The notes: a model not told the origin generated them from the letters alone. Shown: positions 29,965-40,934, counted from the first letter of the stretch. The stretch: 64,000 bases of DNA from Agapetus fuscipes (GCA_951799405.1 OX637343.1:4712001-4776000), one strand, 5' to 3'. Translations and numbers: made by a program.

Positions 29965-31818
29965 ATGGACGTAGTTGTGAAGTCTGAGAAGGAGCTGGTC
30001 TCGGAGGATATGGATGCACAACTAGAGCATTTACATGAACAAATCGACATTGAAGAGAGCGATGTGAAGCAAGAGAGACTGGCTCGTGAGAAGGAATGGG
30101 AAGCTGAGGACATAGTAATGGGAAATATAAAGAATGAGGACTTCTTGGAGGAATGCCGCGTGCTTGTGGACAGAATCGACGTCGCGCGGTATTCAAATGA
30201 TCCAGCCAGGTTGAAATATGTGTGCCATGCCTGCAGCTACAAGGTGAATCAAAAGAAACCCTTGAGGATCCATCAGTTGTTCAGTTGCTGCGAGCTGGAG
30301 CACACTGGGACAAGCAAGAGCCACAATCATAGACACACAACCTCAGAGAGCAGGCCATCCACCTCAACAGATCAACATAAAGCAAACACTCACAATAAAT
30401 GTGAACAGGAAAATGCAAAAAAAACTGAAAACACAGAATTGGCCATTGCGAAAAGCACTCCCTATGATCGCAGTGAAGGTAGTAATAAATCAGTGTGGAG
30501 ATCTAACATACAGAAACACAAACTGGGACACACTGCGAAGAAACTATATGCTTGTGACCAGTGTGATTACAAATCTACATTGTCAGGTAATTTGAAAATA
30601 CATAAACTGAGACACTCTGGACACAAACCATTTGCGTGTGATCAGTGTGACTATAAAGCTGCACAGTCAGTTCATTTGAAAAAGCATAAAATGACACACT
30701 CTGGACACAAACCATTTGCTTGTGATCAGTGTGACTATAAAGCTACACAGTCATTTAATTTGAAAAAGCATAAAATGACACACTCTGGACACAAACCATT
30801 TGCGTGTGATCAGTGTAATTACAAAGCTAAATTGTTAGGTAATTTAAAAAAACATAAAATGACACACTCCGGACACAAACCATTTGCGTGTGATCAGTGT
30901 AATTACAAAGCTAAATTGTTAGGTCATTTGAAAAAGCATAAAATGACACACTCTGGACACAAACCATTTGCTTGTGATCAGTGTGACTATAAAGCTACAC
31001 AGTCATTTAATTTGAAAAAGCATAAAATGACACACTCTGGACACAAACCATTTGCGTGTGATCAGTGTAATTACAAAGCTAAATTGTTAGGTAATTTAAA
31101 AAAGCATAAAATGACACACTCCGGACACAAACCATTTGCGTGTGATCAGTGTGACTATAAAGGTACAGAGTCAGGTCATTTGAAAAGGCATAAAATGACA
31201 CACTCTGGACACAAACCATTTGCTTGTGATCAGTGTGACTATAAAGCTACACAGCCATTTAATTTGAAAAAGCATAAAATGATACACTCTGGACACAAAC
31301 CATTTGCGTGTGATCAGTGTGACTATAAATGTACAGAGTCAGGTCATTTGAAAAAGCATAAAATGAAATACTCTGGATACAAACCATTTGCGTGTGATCA
31401 GTGTTATTACAAATCTAAATTGTTAAGTGATTTAAAAAGGCATAAACTGAGACACTCTGGATACAAACCATTTGCTTGTGATCAGTGTGATTATAAAGCT
31501 ACACAGTCAGTTAATTTGAAAAGGCATAAAATGACACACTCTGGATACAAACCATTTGCGTGTGATCAGTGTGACTATAAAGCTACGCAGTCAGTTAATT
31601 TAAAAAACCATAAAATGACACACTCTGGACACAAACCATTTGCTTGTGATCAGTGTGATTATAAAGCTACACAGTCAGCTCATTTGAAAAAGCATAAAAT
31701 GACACACTCTGGACACAAACCATTTGCGTGTGATCAGTGTGACTATAAAGCTACGCAGTCAGTTAATTTGAAAAAACATAAAATGACACACTCTGTCAAT
31801 CATATTTTTAAGCAATAG
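29965..31818 (+). CDS. C2H2 zinc-finger protein, copy B (15 tandem fingers)
   Basis: 617 codons, single exon, ATG at 29965. The N-terminal ~165 residues are nearly the same as in copy A (MDVVVKSEKEL...). It has 15 fingers with HSGxKPFACDQC linkers, but the order and the base-contacting residues (for example QSFN, KLLGN, TESGH) differ from A over most of the array; fingers 13-14 are the same as in A. In finger 10 the final His is Tyr (HKMKY), so that finger may not fold normally. C-terminus HSVNHIFKQ. A nuclear DNA-binding role is inferred from the family. Confidence 0.88.
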   Translation: MDVVVKSEKELVSEDMDAQLEHLHEQIDIEESDVKQERLAREKEWEAEDIVMGNIKNEDFLEECRVLVDRIDVARYSNDPARLKYVCHACSYKVNQKKPLRIHQLFSCCELEHTGTSKSHNHRHTTSESRPSTSTDQHKANTHNKCEQENAKKTENTELAIAKSTPYDRSEGSNKSVWRSNIQKHKLGHTAKKLYACDQCDYKSTLSGNLKIHKLRHSGHKPFACDQCDYKAAQSVHLKKHKMTHSGHKPFACDQCDYKATQSFNLKKHKMTHSGHKPFACDQCNYKAKLLGNLKKHKMTHSGHKPFACDQCNYKAKLLGHLKKHKMTHSGHKPFACDQCDYKATQSFNLKKHKMTHSGHKPFACDQCNYKAKLLGNLKKHKMTHSGHKPFACDQCDYKGTESGHLKRHKMTHSGHKPFACDQCDYKATQPFNLKKHKMIHSGHKPFACDQCDYKCTESGHLKKHKMKYSGYKPFACDQCYYKSKLLSDLKRHKLRHSGYKPFACDQCDYKATQSVNLKRHKMTHSGYKPFACDQCDYKATQSVNLKNHKMTHSGHKPFACDQCDYKATQSAHLKKHKMTHSGHKPFACDQCDYKATQSVNLKKHKMTHSVNHIFKQ

Positions 31819-31895
31819 CAAAAGAATCGTTTTAAAAAATAAGAACATTTTTTAATTTTAATTCTACATTTTTATTTAGTTTTACAATCACAGAT

Positions 31896-32322
31896 ATTAG
31901 GTCGGAGAAAAAGTTTTCTAGCATATAGTATGGATATACTTGTAATAAAATATCTTTGGCGGTACTATTTGTATCTGGCTGGTTTTCATCACATTAAAAA
32001 AGGGGCATTTAAAAAAAAGAATCAAATTGGGAAAATTTAGTTTCCCAATATTATTCATTTGTTTTTATTTTTGTCAAAATGAGCGAATCGAATGAAGAAA
32101 TTTGATACATTTAAAAAAAATCCGACAGAAAAAGGAAAAATGCTACGCAAGCCCCAAAAAAAATCGTGACGTTTATGGAGCTAATGCAGTGTCAGTAAGA
32201 GTAGCAGAAAGTTGGTTTAAGCGTTTTCAATCCGGGAATTTTGATGTCAAAGATGCACCTCGCTCTGGTCGCCTAAACCAATTCTCATATATATATGCGA
32301 AGAAACTTTTTCCCCGACTTAT
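31896..32322 (+). mobile_element. Internally deleted mariner element
   Basis: TIRs TTAGGTCGGAGAAAAAG and CTTTTTCCCCGACTTA, with a transposase N-terminus (ATGAGCGAATCG; then VAESWFKRFQSGNFDVKDAPRSG) joined directly to the 3' TIR. The catalytic region is deleted, so it is non-autonomous. Confidence 0.88.
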
Positions 32323-32479
32323 TATAAATTAATATAGCTACTCATTTCCAAGTGTTATCTAGATAGGAAAAAATAAAAAAAATAAAGTAACATTTGTCAT
32401 TTCAATTATTAACGAGACAGAGATAGTTACGGAATTCTTTTTTAAACTGCGGATAACACGTGTTTTTAGTTTTGACTTG

Positions 32480-32670
32480 TTTGTTGGAAGTCAACAAAGA
32501 TAGTTAATAGATGTCTCTGCTGATGTTGTTGATGAAAGATTGAGTGAACTCAATCTTTCATCAACATCTACATCATTTCTTCGCCTTCACGCTGAAGAAG
32601 CCCGTCGCAGATATGGGGAAACGTCCAGAAGCTCCAGCTTTAAAAGACCACTGCAACAGATCCTAGAAAA
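32480..32670. repeat. Hairpin plus Penelope-type motif
   Basis: A perfect inverted repeat with 18-bp arms and 2-bp loop (GTTGATGAAAGATTGAGT, 32531-32568) is followed by CTGAAGA - CCC stem - GGGGAAACG at 32592-32622, the same hammerhead-like layout as at 16101 and 19279. Confidence 0.55.
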
Positions 32671-32902
32671 CTGAATTTAAACAACTATTAATAATTGTGC
32701 ATAATAGCATCAAGCTTCACCTGAAAATACTTCACAATGGATTGTCCTTTAAATTGCTCACGGTCGAATGGGATCTGCTCGATGAAAAAGTTTGATGCTT
32801 GGTTATCATCAACGGTGCCAAAATAAAAGAGAGATAACATAAGAAATTAAGCATCGTGAGATCCAAACAAGTAGGTACCTCCAATTACATGCTACCCAGA
32901 CC
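32671..32902. other. Non-coding flank of the LINE
   Basis: No feature recognised. Confidence 0.4.
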
Positions 32903-33009
32903 TTTTTTTTTTTTTTTTTTTTTTTTTAAATAATTTATTCAACAAAACAGGAAAATACATTAAAATATATAAAACAATAATAAAAATATATACAATTGAT
33001 GTTGTACCT

Positions 33010-33195
33010 TCCCAATTACAATGTTGACATTAAATATAAGTATTAAAAATAAAAATAATATAAAAAAGAATATAAATATAAATACTAATGACAGTAAGAT
33101 ATTTTTTCATACAATGTTGACATTAAATATAAGTATTAAAATAATAAAAAAAAAAGAATACAAATATAAATACTAATGATAGTAAGATATTTTTC
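33010..33195 (-). repeat. Two ~92-bp direct repeats in the LINE 3' UTR
   Basis: CAATGTTGACATTAAATATA ... GTAAGATATTTTT occurs twice in tandem. Confidence 0.7.
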
Positions 33196-33490
33196 CTCTT
33201 TTTATTTCAAACACAAAATATAAAATATAAAAACCTATTAAAATAATCATGATAACCGTAATGACACCAAACAATAAGAGATAAAAACAGAATTACATAT
33301 ATCAAATCAGCCTTACATTCACTTGAACATGCCAATATTTTTAATTATAATTTTAATTTTAATTTTTCCCACTCACTAATACCTACACACTGAAATTCTA
33401 GTCAAAATTCAATTATATTTCATGAACACGTTTCTATTATTATTACAATTACAATTATTATTATTACTATTTTACATCATTAATCAAGAA

Positions 33491-36361
33491 TTAAGGGCAA
33501 AGTATGGCCGTCGTTAACTTTTTCAAAGTATTGGTCGATTGGTAAAAAATATCCAGTTCACTAAACTTTTCATTGAACAACCGCGAAGCTCTCAAGAGGA
33601 ATGAGTTTCCGTATGAATTTGTTCTGTGAGACGGAATATAGAGCTGGATTTTGGTGTTTCTTGACGTCATCCTAGGCACTCGGATTCCCACTTCAGACAG
33701 GAGTTCGGAGCAAGACACGTTACCCCGGATGAGTTTGAATAGGAACATTAGGTCCAGAACACTCCGTCTCGCTTGGAGCGAAAACAAACCATAGTGTTGC
33801 AGCGCCGTATGATAATCGGCAAGCTCTCGATGGAGACCGTCTCGGTACAAGAGTGTCCTGATGAGGCGTTTTTGGATGGCCTCTAATCTATTGACATAGA
33901 TGATATATTGCGGGTTCCAAACTTGGCAAGCATATTCAAGTATTGGTCTTACGTAAACTTTATAAAGACATAATGCCACTGCAGTGTTTCGGAATGGCTT
34001 ACAAGATCTCAAAACAAACCCAAGCAGTTTGTATGATCTTTTAATGATGCTATCTATGTGGTAATTGAATCTCAATTTATTGTCTAATACAAGCCCCAGA
34101 TCACGTACTTGATCGGCAGGTTCCACGAACTCCGATTGAATCTCGTATTCAAAGACTAATGGGTTCTTTTTCCTAGTGAACCTCACGATGCAACATTTAG
34201 AAACATTTAAAGAAAGTTTATTTACGATACAATAGTCACCAAAGCGTTTCAAATCTCTTTGGATAGATACACAATCTCTCACGGATGCCACCTCTGAAAA
34301 AATCTTCATATCGTCTGCATAAAGTAAGACGCTTGAATTGAGGAAGCAATGTCTTATATCGTTAATAAAAATTAAGAATAAAAGAGGACCCAGATGGCTA
34401 CCCTGCGGCACACCCGAGACGACCCGTTCACGTTTGGAGGTGATTCCCCCAATCGTTACAGATATTGTTCTATCATACAGGTATGATTTGAGCCACCGGA
34501 GTAGGTCACCGTGTATTCCTTGCCACTCCAGCTTGGCAATTAGGATCTTGTGGCTAATCTTATCAAAACATTTGGAGTAATCAGTGTAGATCACATCAGC
34601 CTGAGATCCTGCGTCCATAATCTTTAGAATTTTTTCCGTAAACAGTACCAGATTTGATGCGGTGGACCTACCTGGTAAAAACCCATGTTGATTTACATCA
34701 ATTGCATTTTTCACCGCGGAGAAAATCTGATCATATGCTATTTTTTCGAGTAACTTCCCAAATATAGATAACTTAGATACAGGGCGATAGTTTTCAACAT
34801 TGTCTTTATTTCCAGATTTGTAAATTGGTACTATGTGCGCATATTTCCATTTACGTGGAAAAACACCCAGACTAAGTGATTTTTTAAATATTATTGCTAA
34901 TGGCTTAATTAATTTATCACAACAGTTTTTTATGAAAATAACCGGCAAACCATCCGGACCACAACCTTTCCTCACGTCTAATGAGCGAATGCTTTCACAT
35001 AACCTATCCTCATTGATGACTATGGACGAGATAGTGGAGCAATCATTAAATGAATCACCAGATTGACGTGCAACCGATAAACCATCATCTTCCACGAAAA
35101 CGGAGGAAAAGTATTTAAGGAACAAGTCAGATATCCCAGCAGCATCATTTTTTATTTCATTTTCATACTTCATTTCATTTGGAATACAGCTTTCGCCTTT
35201 TTTTGATTTAATAAAGGAAAATAGTTTTTTGGGGTCATTTCTAATAGACGTCTCCATGTGGTTCAAATATTTACGCCTGCATATCTTTTCCTGTTGTTTG
35301 AATCTACTTCTTAGTAATGAAAATGTGGAGTAGTCCAACGGATTTCCGTAACGCCTAAACTTAGTATGGAACAATTGTTTTTCTTTTAAGATTTTCTTCA
35401 AAGCGTTGGAATACCAAGGAGGGTACTGCGTATTGGTGCTACATAATCGAGATTTCGGGACATATTCATCAATAATTTCATTTACCACACGGTAGAAATT
35501 ATCCACCATCTCATCAATATCATCCGAATCCAGAATTGAGTCCCAATCGACCATAGACAAAGAATTGTTAATTATTGTATAGTCGGCCTTTTTGTATATG
35601 TACACCATTCTCGGGGTACTCGTACGTAAGGAGCTTAGAATGCCACTATGATGCGTCACCCGCATACATAGAGACTTGTGATGACGATCCTCGGGCACGA
35701 GTGGAGACAAAGGGGTGTCAACCGTCACATTCTTGTTGCATAAAACTAGGTCTAAAATTCTGCCATTAACATTTGGATGCCCGTTAAACTGTCTAAGGTC
35801 AGAAAATGACATAAAATCTTGTACAATTAAGGTAGATGGGTCACTATAAGGTGTAAACTCGTCATCAGGAGTATTACCCTCAGGAAGAGGGAATATATTT
35901 GTGCTCAGGTTAAAGTCTCCAGCGATGAAGAATGTGTCAATAACATTTTCAGTAAAGATTTCACAAGCTTTATCTATATGCTGACGCAGGCTTAGGTTGT
36001 GTGTCGGCCCTGGAGGAATGTAAACGCAACCGATGTGTAAGTCGGGATTCGCATTACCGGTGGAAATGGTTACCCAGAGATCCTCCGACAGCGAATGCCA
36101 CTCTGGACGTGCTCGAGACTTAATGTTTTTATTGACACATATTAACACTCCCCCACCTTTCGATTGAAGAGTTCGATCATAGTCCCTATCCCTTCTATAA
36201 ACATTGTAATTAGAGGGAATAAGTTCAGCATCGTAGATGCCGTCCGTAAGGAATGTTTCCGTCAGTAATATTATGTCGTAATCATCGCTTAATATGTTGG
36301 TTAGCAGCGTGTGAGTTTTAGATCTCAAGCCATTAACATTCTGATAGTATACTGAATACAT
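33491..36361 (-). CDS. LINE ORF2: APE endonuclease and reverse transcriptase
   Basis: 956 codons from ATG. Endonuclease motifs: QNVNGLRSK, LLTETFL, GDFNLST and the ...PEDRHH block, with the expected catalytic Asn, Glu, Asp and His. RT motifs: DYSKCFDKISH, SGVPQGSHLGPLLF and LLYADDMKIF (near 34302-34325), then the C-terminal LLGFVLRSCK...LEYACQVWNP region. Its role is to nick target DNA and prime reverse transcription of the element RNA. No stops or frameshifts seen. Confidence 0.93.
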   Translation of the reverse strand: MYSVYYQNVNGLRSKTHTLLTNILSDDYDIILLTETFLTDGIYDAELIPSNYNVYRRDRDYDRTLQSKGGGVLICVNKNIKSRARPEWHSLSEDLWVTISTGNANPDLHIGCVYIPPGPTHNLSLRQHIDKACEIFTENVIDTFFIAGDFNLSTNIFPLPEGNTPDDEFTPYSDPSTLIVQDFMSFSDLRQFNGHPNVNGRILDLVLCNKNVTVDTPLSPLVPEDRHHKSLCMRVTHHSGILSSLRTSTPRMVYIYKKADYTIINNSLSMVDWDSILDSDDIDEMVDNFYRVVNEIIDEYVPKSRLCSTNTQYPPWYSNALKKILKEKQLFHTKFRRYGNPLDYSTFSLLRSRFKQQEKICRRKYLNHMETSIRNDPKKLFSFIKSKKGESCIPNEMKYENEIKNDAAGISDLFLKYFSSVFVEDDGLSVARQSGDSFNDCSTISSIVINEDRLCESIRSLDVRKGCGPDGLPVIFIKNCCDKLIKPLAIIFKKSLSLGVFPRKWKYAHIVPIYKSGNKDNVENYRPVSKLSIFGKLLEKIAYDQIFSAVKNAIDVNQHGFLPGRSTASNLVLFTEKILKIMDAGSQADVIYTDYSKCFDKISHKILIAKLEWQGIHGDLLRWLKSYLYDRTISVTIGGITSKRERVVSGVPQGSHLGPLLFLIFINDIRHCFLNSSVLLYADDMKIFSEVASVRDCVSIQRDLKRFGDYCIVNKLSLNVSKCCIVRFTRKKNPLVFEYEIQSEFVEPADQVRDLGLVLDNKLRFNYHIDSIIKRSYKLLGFVLRSCKPFRNTAVALCLYKVYVRPILEYACQVWNPQYIIYVNRLEAIQKRLIRTLLYRDGLHRELADYHTALQHYGLFSLQARRSVLDLMFLFKLIRGNVSCSELLSEVGIRVPRMTSRNTKIQLYIPSHRTNSYGNSFLLRASRLFNEKFSELDIFYQSTNTLKKLTTAILCP

Positions 36362-37552
36362 CGATATGTGATATTATAGATAATTCGTAATTATAATTAT
36401 ATAAAACTGTGTGGTTAAAACTTGGTAATTGTGAATTAATTTGAGTAAGAAATATATAGATAATTAGGTTAGTGCACCGAGCACGTATTACCGAATAAAG
36501 TGTTATAATATACGAAGTGTGAGTGAGACCCATCAAAATTACAAGACATAGCATACTTGAAGTAAAACAAATGTAAAAGTGAATAAACAGGAAGTGTAAA
36601 ACATTAGATATAAAAGTAAAAATAGTGTAAAACAATAAAATAGTAGTGTAGAACAATAAAACAGTAGTATAAAACAATAAAGTTGTGGCGTAAAACAATA
36701 TAATAGTGTGAAACCATAAAATAGAAGTGTAACACAATAAAACAGTAGTGAAAAACAATAAAATAGTAGTGTAAAACAATGAAATAGTGTAAAACAATAA
36801 AATAACCGTGTAAAACCATAAACTAGTGCAAAAATGGTAGTGCAAAAAAGACAGTAGATAAAAATGTAACAGTAGCATAAGACAGTAAAGCGTTAGTGCA
36901 ACAATTATAATCATTCGAAAATACAAAACAAATGACGAAGGGAACATCCAGTAAATATACAAGGGAAACAAAAGTAAATAAAGGTGCTTAAAAAAAAGTG
37001 AAGATGTTAAAGTACATAAACGTAATCTATAAATTACTAAAATAAATATAATTGGCTTGAGAGACTTATCTTTTATATATTTTTTTATTTTTAGATTTAA
37101 TAGAATAATGGTAGTGGAATAATGGATAATATCATAATCCTCTTGAATGATATTAAACTTTATTATTTTTTTATTTATTTTGTGATTAAGATACCTAGAT
37201 ATTAATAAATAAATGCGGCTTAGTCGATGGTCACTTTTTGTTGATTTACGCTGAGGTTGGTTGGCCTTAAAAATTAGCATGTTGACATTATTAATTATTA
37301 TTGATTTACACGCCATTGCAAGACTTCCGGGCCCTCCACTCATTGAGCTGCAAAATCGCAAAACTAAGTGAAGATTAGAACAAATAAACATAAGGAACAA
37401 AACCATTGCAAAAGTGCAAGCATTAATTGACGAAAGGACCAACAAGCAAACATTTAAAAAGCGGAACAAGATTGCAAAAACATTCGACCATTGTGCATAA
37501 ATGATGGTGATATTCTCATTTGAAATTAAAAGCCCAAACGTCAGTGCAGTGA
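36362..37552 (-). other. Inter-ORF region of the LINE with a 21-bp minisatellite
   Basis: At 36600-36830 about ten degenerate copies of GTGTAAAACAATAAAATAGTA occur. A long reading frame through this stretch reads as repeated FIVLHY and is a product of the repeat, not a credible protein. Confidence 0.6.
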
Positions 37553-38335
37553 TTATAATATTTTCTTTAAGTCCTCTTCTCTTGATATCCGGATTGGCGG
37601 TGAAGTGGGGTTCTTCCTGACGAATAAACGACAGTCCCTTGACCAGACAAACTGAAATCCCGCACTCAGGCACTTTGCCTTTGCGGCGCGCAGCAGAGAC
37701 TTGCTGGTACTTGTCAGATGGTCATTCAAATACACTGCCGTTTTGCCGGCGTATCCCACCTTGTCCGCAGTGATACCCTTTGCGCGCCTAACCGCTGCCA
37801 AGAGCGCGTCCTTCTTGGACTGCTCCTTGAGCTGCAAAATTATGGCTCGGGGCCGCTTGGCAGCCTCGCGAGACGTGTGCGCAGCTCGGGAGGCGAAGGT
37901 GATGTCAGCAGGAGTCAGGGAGACTCCAAGAGCCACCGCTATGGCCAGCGCCACTTCTTGTGGCTCCTTCCTTGGGCTTTCAGGCACTCCTGAAATCTCA
38001 AGGTTATTTTTTCTCTTTTCCTGTTCATTTTTTTCCTGGTTGAGTTCGAGTGCTATAAGTCTGCACTCGAAGCCTTCCACTTTGTTACCTATCTCCACAA
38101 TTCGGCCCCCATACTCCCCAACCTTTTGGGCCAAGTCGTCCACCCTCTCATCTTGGTACGTTACTGCTTTTTTCAGTTCAGCAATGTCCTTGTTAAGGGC
38201 CTCGATTACGCCTTTCAGAGGCCGCAATTCTCTCAACTCTACCTTGATGAGCCGCAGCTCCTCCACCAGGTCCACTGGTGACGACACTGTGATCGGGGTG
38301 GTGGTCACCGCCTTCCTGCGCCTTCCACCTTCCAT
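37553..38335 (-). CDS. LINE ORF1 protein
   Basis: 260 codons from ATG. Residues ~18-105 form a heptad-rich coiled coil (VEELRLIKVELRELRPL...). Residues ~110-260 carry KNNLEISGVPE and VYLNDHLTSTSKSLL...FVWSRDCRLFVRK, the block shared by many arthropod LINE ORF1 proteins and baculovirus FP-like domains. Expected to bind the element RNA. It precedes ORF2 by 1.2 kb. Confidence 0.85.
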   Translation of the reverse strand: MEGGRRRKAVTTTPITVSSPVDLVEELRLIKVELRELRPLKGVIEALNKDIAELKKAVTYQDERVDDLAQKVGEYGGRIVEIGNKVEGFECRLIALELNQEKNEQEKRKNNLEISGVPESPRKEPQEVALAIAVALGVSLTPADITFASRAAHTSREAAKRPRAIILQLKEQSKKDALLAAVRRAKGITADKVGYAGKTAVYLNDHLTSTSKSLLRAAKAKCLSAGFQFVWSRDCRLFVRKNPTSPPIRISREEDLKKIL

Positions 38336-38400
38336 CGATGTTTATATCTCGAGAAATCGGTCCAAAACCAAGGTAATCAAACAAAAATAGTGCAGTTATA

Positions 38401-39340
38401 AATTATAATCACTTGTACGCCCTCTGTGTTTCAAACGATAGTCAAAATCGGTAGAACTTTTTCCTTGTGAACTATTGACTTTTTTGTGTGACAATGATTG
38501 ACTACCTCTCAAAATATTTAACTGCACAAAAACATGTTATTATTAGTTTCACACAAGATTTATCATGCTCTGCACTGTTTTACACGTAGCTTAAGACCCC
38601 ATAGAGCGAATACGTCCAAAACGGTGTTCTGGGTTTTAAATGTCCACTATGTTTACTTTTTTTTTTAAATCTGTTACTGTCAGAATAAAATAAAGAAATG
38701 TATACTTAACAGATTGACCGTTTCCAAAAATGATAAAAGTTATTTGAATTCTGTCAAAATGTACACAAACTTATGAAATATTACGAAATAATGCTATCTG
38801 GGTTCAATGAATAACTTGAATTTTATGAATGAAAGTATACAAAAAATATATATGAATAGTAAGTTTATTAATCAAACTCAAAGTTGACCGCATTTTTTTT
38901 TCGTGATAATGCATGTTAATTTAACAAAATACAATAAAAAAACAGCTCCGAAAATTCCATACAATTTTGTAAGGCGAAAATCTACAGAATAAAAGCGGCT
39001 GTTTATTTCGTTTCAACGACATTCGAGCTTGAGATGCAGAGCTGAGAGCACGTCCCATTGTCTAAGAAATTTCCGGCGCGCGAGCTTACGCATACAACAC
39101 CCGATTTTGACGTGTGTGTGTGAATCCATTGGCTCACGCACCAGGGTCGCAATCTGGGGTTTTTTCTTGATTTAAAAAAAAATATATCGATAGTTTTGAA
39201 GTTGAACCATTCTTTTTTATAAATAGTTTTGTGAATTAAAATTGTCTTCACCAACCAAATTTGTCTGGATAGACAATAACGCGGCAAGAAGCTTCACTAT
39301 ATGTGTAGTTTAGTTAAGTTGAGTTGATCATATATTTGTG
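38401..39340. other. Non-coding stretch
   Basis: AT-rich; may include part of the LINE 5' UTR at its start. No gene or repeat recognised. Confidence 0.4.
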
Positions 39341-39350
39341 TTCTTTAACT

Positions 39351-39560
39351 TGTAGGTTGGCATGTGGCTGACCACCCATGCTGTAAAAAATGTTTTTACT
39401 TGCCAATGTCACCGCTATTTCAGAGAAAGTAAAAAAAAAATGTATGTAGGTACACATGCAACATGTGTAAGCGTGAATTTAGATTTGCCTGCATATTATA
39501 GGCGTGCATTAAATATGAATAAGCCTTGAATGTCAATACATCTTTGTAACAGAGATCGAA
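39351..39560 (+). repeat. Short 3' module, diverged copy
   Basis: TTTAACTTGTAGGTTGGCATG ... TTTGTAACAGAGATCG. Confidence 0.6.
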
Positions 39561-39599
39561 TAAGCTATATTAAAAACGACCAAAGTCCGTCGATATTGA

Positions 39600-39662
39600 A
39601 AATGAGGCAACTCTGCAGAGGCTCTGGCCACCCCTAGCGGAATGGTGACAGAGTTACAGTTA
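39600..39662 (+). mobile_element. LINE X 3' end with AGTTAC tail
   Basis: Codes GS GHP-type end (CTCTGGCCACCCCTAGCGGA) and ends ACAGAGTTACAGTTACAG, as at 14008-14041 and 58845-58917. A second fragment of the same end lies at 39828-39870. Confidence 0.7.
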
Positions 39663-39669
39663 CAGTCTG

Positions 39670-39810
39670 TAATAATCTATAATCGAAGTTGCAAAGCTAA
39701 ATTAACAATCAAAACTCGTATCAAATGCATGCCCACAAACACGTGTTAGTTCGCGCTTACAAATGCTGAATGTGAACTTACAAATAAAAACCAAACTAGA
39801 AAATGAACAA
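39670..39810 (-). repeat. Short 3' module, partial
   Basis: Tail side of the module only (TAATCTATAATCGAAGTTGC...). Confidence 0.6.
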
Positions 39811-40679
39811 ATAAATAAAGTGGAAATATATCTACAGAGGTATTGGCCACCCCTAGTGGAATAACGACTGGAAACAAATCGCCACCCGAAAAATATTGAG
39901 AACTCATGTTATAGTCATTTAGGGCGTTGCTTAAATTACAATTTTAAAACATTAAATAATTGGTAAGATTTCTAATAATGTAGAAAATATGAAACTCTTT
40001 TTTTAAATTAGTTTTCGGTGAACGAGGAGTAACCCTGTGCAATAGAAATTTGTGAAAGGGACATCGCCATCCCAGATCTGTACACATATAGTATAATTTG
40101 AGGCAATGTAACATTATTAGTCAAAATAAATGACACCAAAAATCATTTTTGCGTGCAAAACTTTTAGTTACCATATCACGTCAAAGTAGAAAGGGACAAA
40201 CATATTTCTGTCTCACGGCTCTCATCTACCAGACAGAGGGAAAAGTATTGAACACAAGATGTTGTGACACACAATGCAAAAACTAATCATTTTTTGCCTT
40301 GTGTGTCACGACAGTATGTGCTCAAATCTTTAATCCTTAATTTATACTTTCATTGTACTGTTTATGTGAGACATGCCCTTTATTTGGATTTCGAGAATGG
40401 AGAGCAAACCATAACACTAGGTATATATAGCGCTCAAAACTCAAGGGCGTTTGAGGACGGTAGCCTCTTAATGATTTGTGATATATTTAAGAGTTGTAGA
40501 TGTAGTTATAAGGGAAAAATACGTTAAAAAGATGGCACGTCAAAAAATATGAACAATCAACCTCAGACCTACCAAACTTCAACGACCACAAGTTTTATGA
40601 AAGACTTGTCTAACTTTTGACTCACGCCTTTACTTATGATCAAAACAACCTGCTTTAAAAAGGCTAAACTATAATTTAC
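39811..40679. repeat. Unclassified dispersed repeat
   Basis: 40100-40500 matches 59908-60180 plus 60978-61045 with moderate divergence (shared phrases GCAATGTAACATTATTAG, TTTATGTGAGACAT). No coding capacity or clear termini. Confidence 0.5.
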
Positions 40680-40930
40680 ATAATACATCAGAGAAGTCTC
40701 TCATCCAACTGGCAGCGGATACTAACACCGCATTATACAAACAAACATCCAGTTTCAAACACCGCTGCGTGGGTTTTATCAAGACCTCACCAATCTGCAC
40801 CACCAGGACTGGAAGGCAAGAGCTCAAACTGGCAAAGGAAATCCAATCATCCCTCCAAATCAGCAATCTCATCATTAAAACGGATAAAGGAGATAGTGAA
40901 AAAAAGGATGACTCAGTTCACTCTGTAATT
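40680..40930 (+). pseudogene. Possible Penelope N-terminal fragment
   Basis: An open frame reads ...LKLAKEIQSSLQISNLIIKTDKGD, like the segment before RT motifs in Penelope proteins that ends in the conserved DKG. Short and fused at its 3' side to a LINE fragment. Confidence 0.4.
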
Positions 40931-40934
40931 CTAT

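Larger units (their letters stand above)
27436..32322. repeat. Segmental duplication, copy B (zinc-finger locus)
   Basis: Collinear with 757-16380 minus the later insertions. It keeps the empty gypsy site (27471-27474), the site without the LINE tail (near 27918), and a hAT footprint (28395-28408). Confidence 0.85.
32903..38400 (-). mobile_element. Apparently full-length two-ORF LINE
   Basis: Minus-strand element with ORF1 (38335-37553), a 1.2-kb inter-ORF region, ORF2 (36361-33491), a ~560-bp 3' UTR and a poly(A) tail (T run 32903-32927). The 5' boundary is not certain (between 38336 and ~38660). Both ORFs are open, suggesting recent activity. CR1/Jockey-like by motif. Confidence 0.85.

Noticed and set aside
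36333..37673. 446-codon minus frame in the LINE inter-ORF region
   Set aside because: Composition is driven by the 21-bp AT repeats (FIVLHYY) and it overlaps ORF1 and ORF2 ends.
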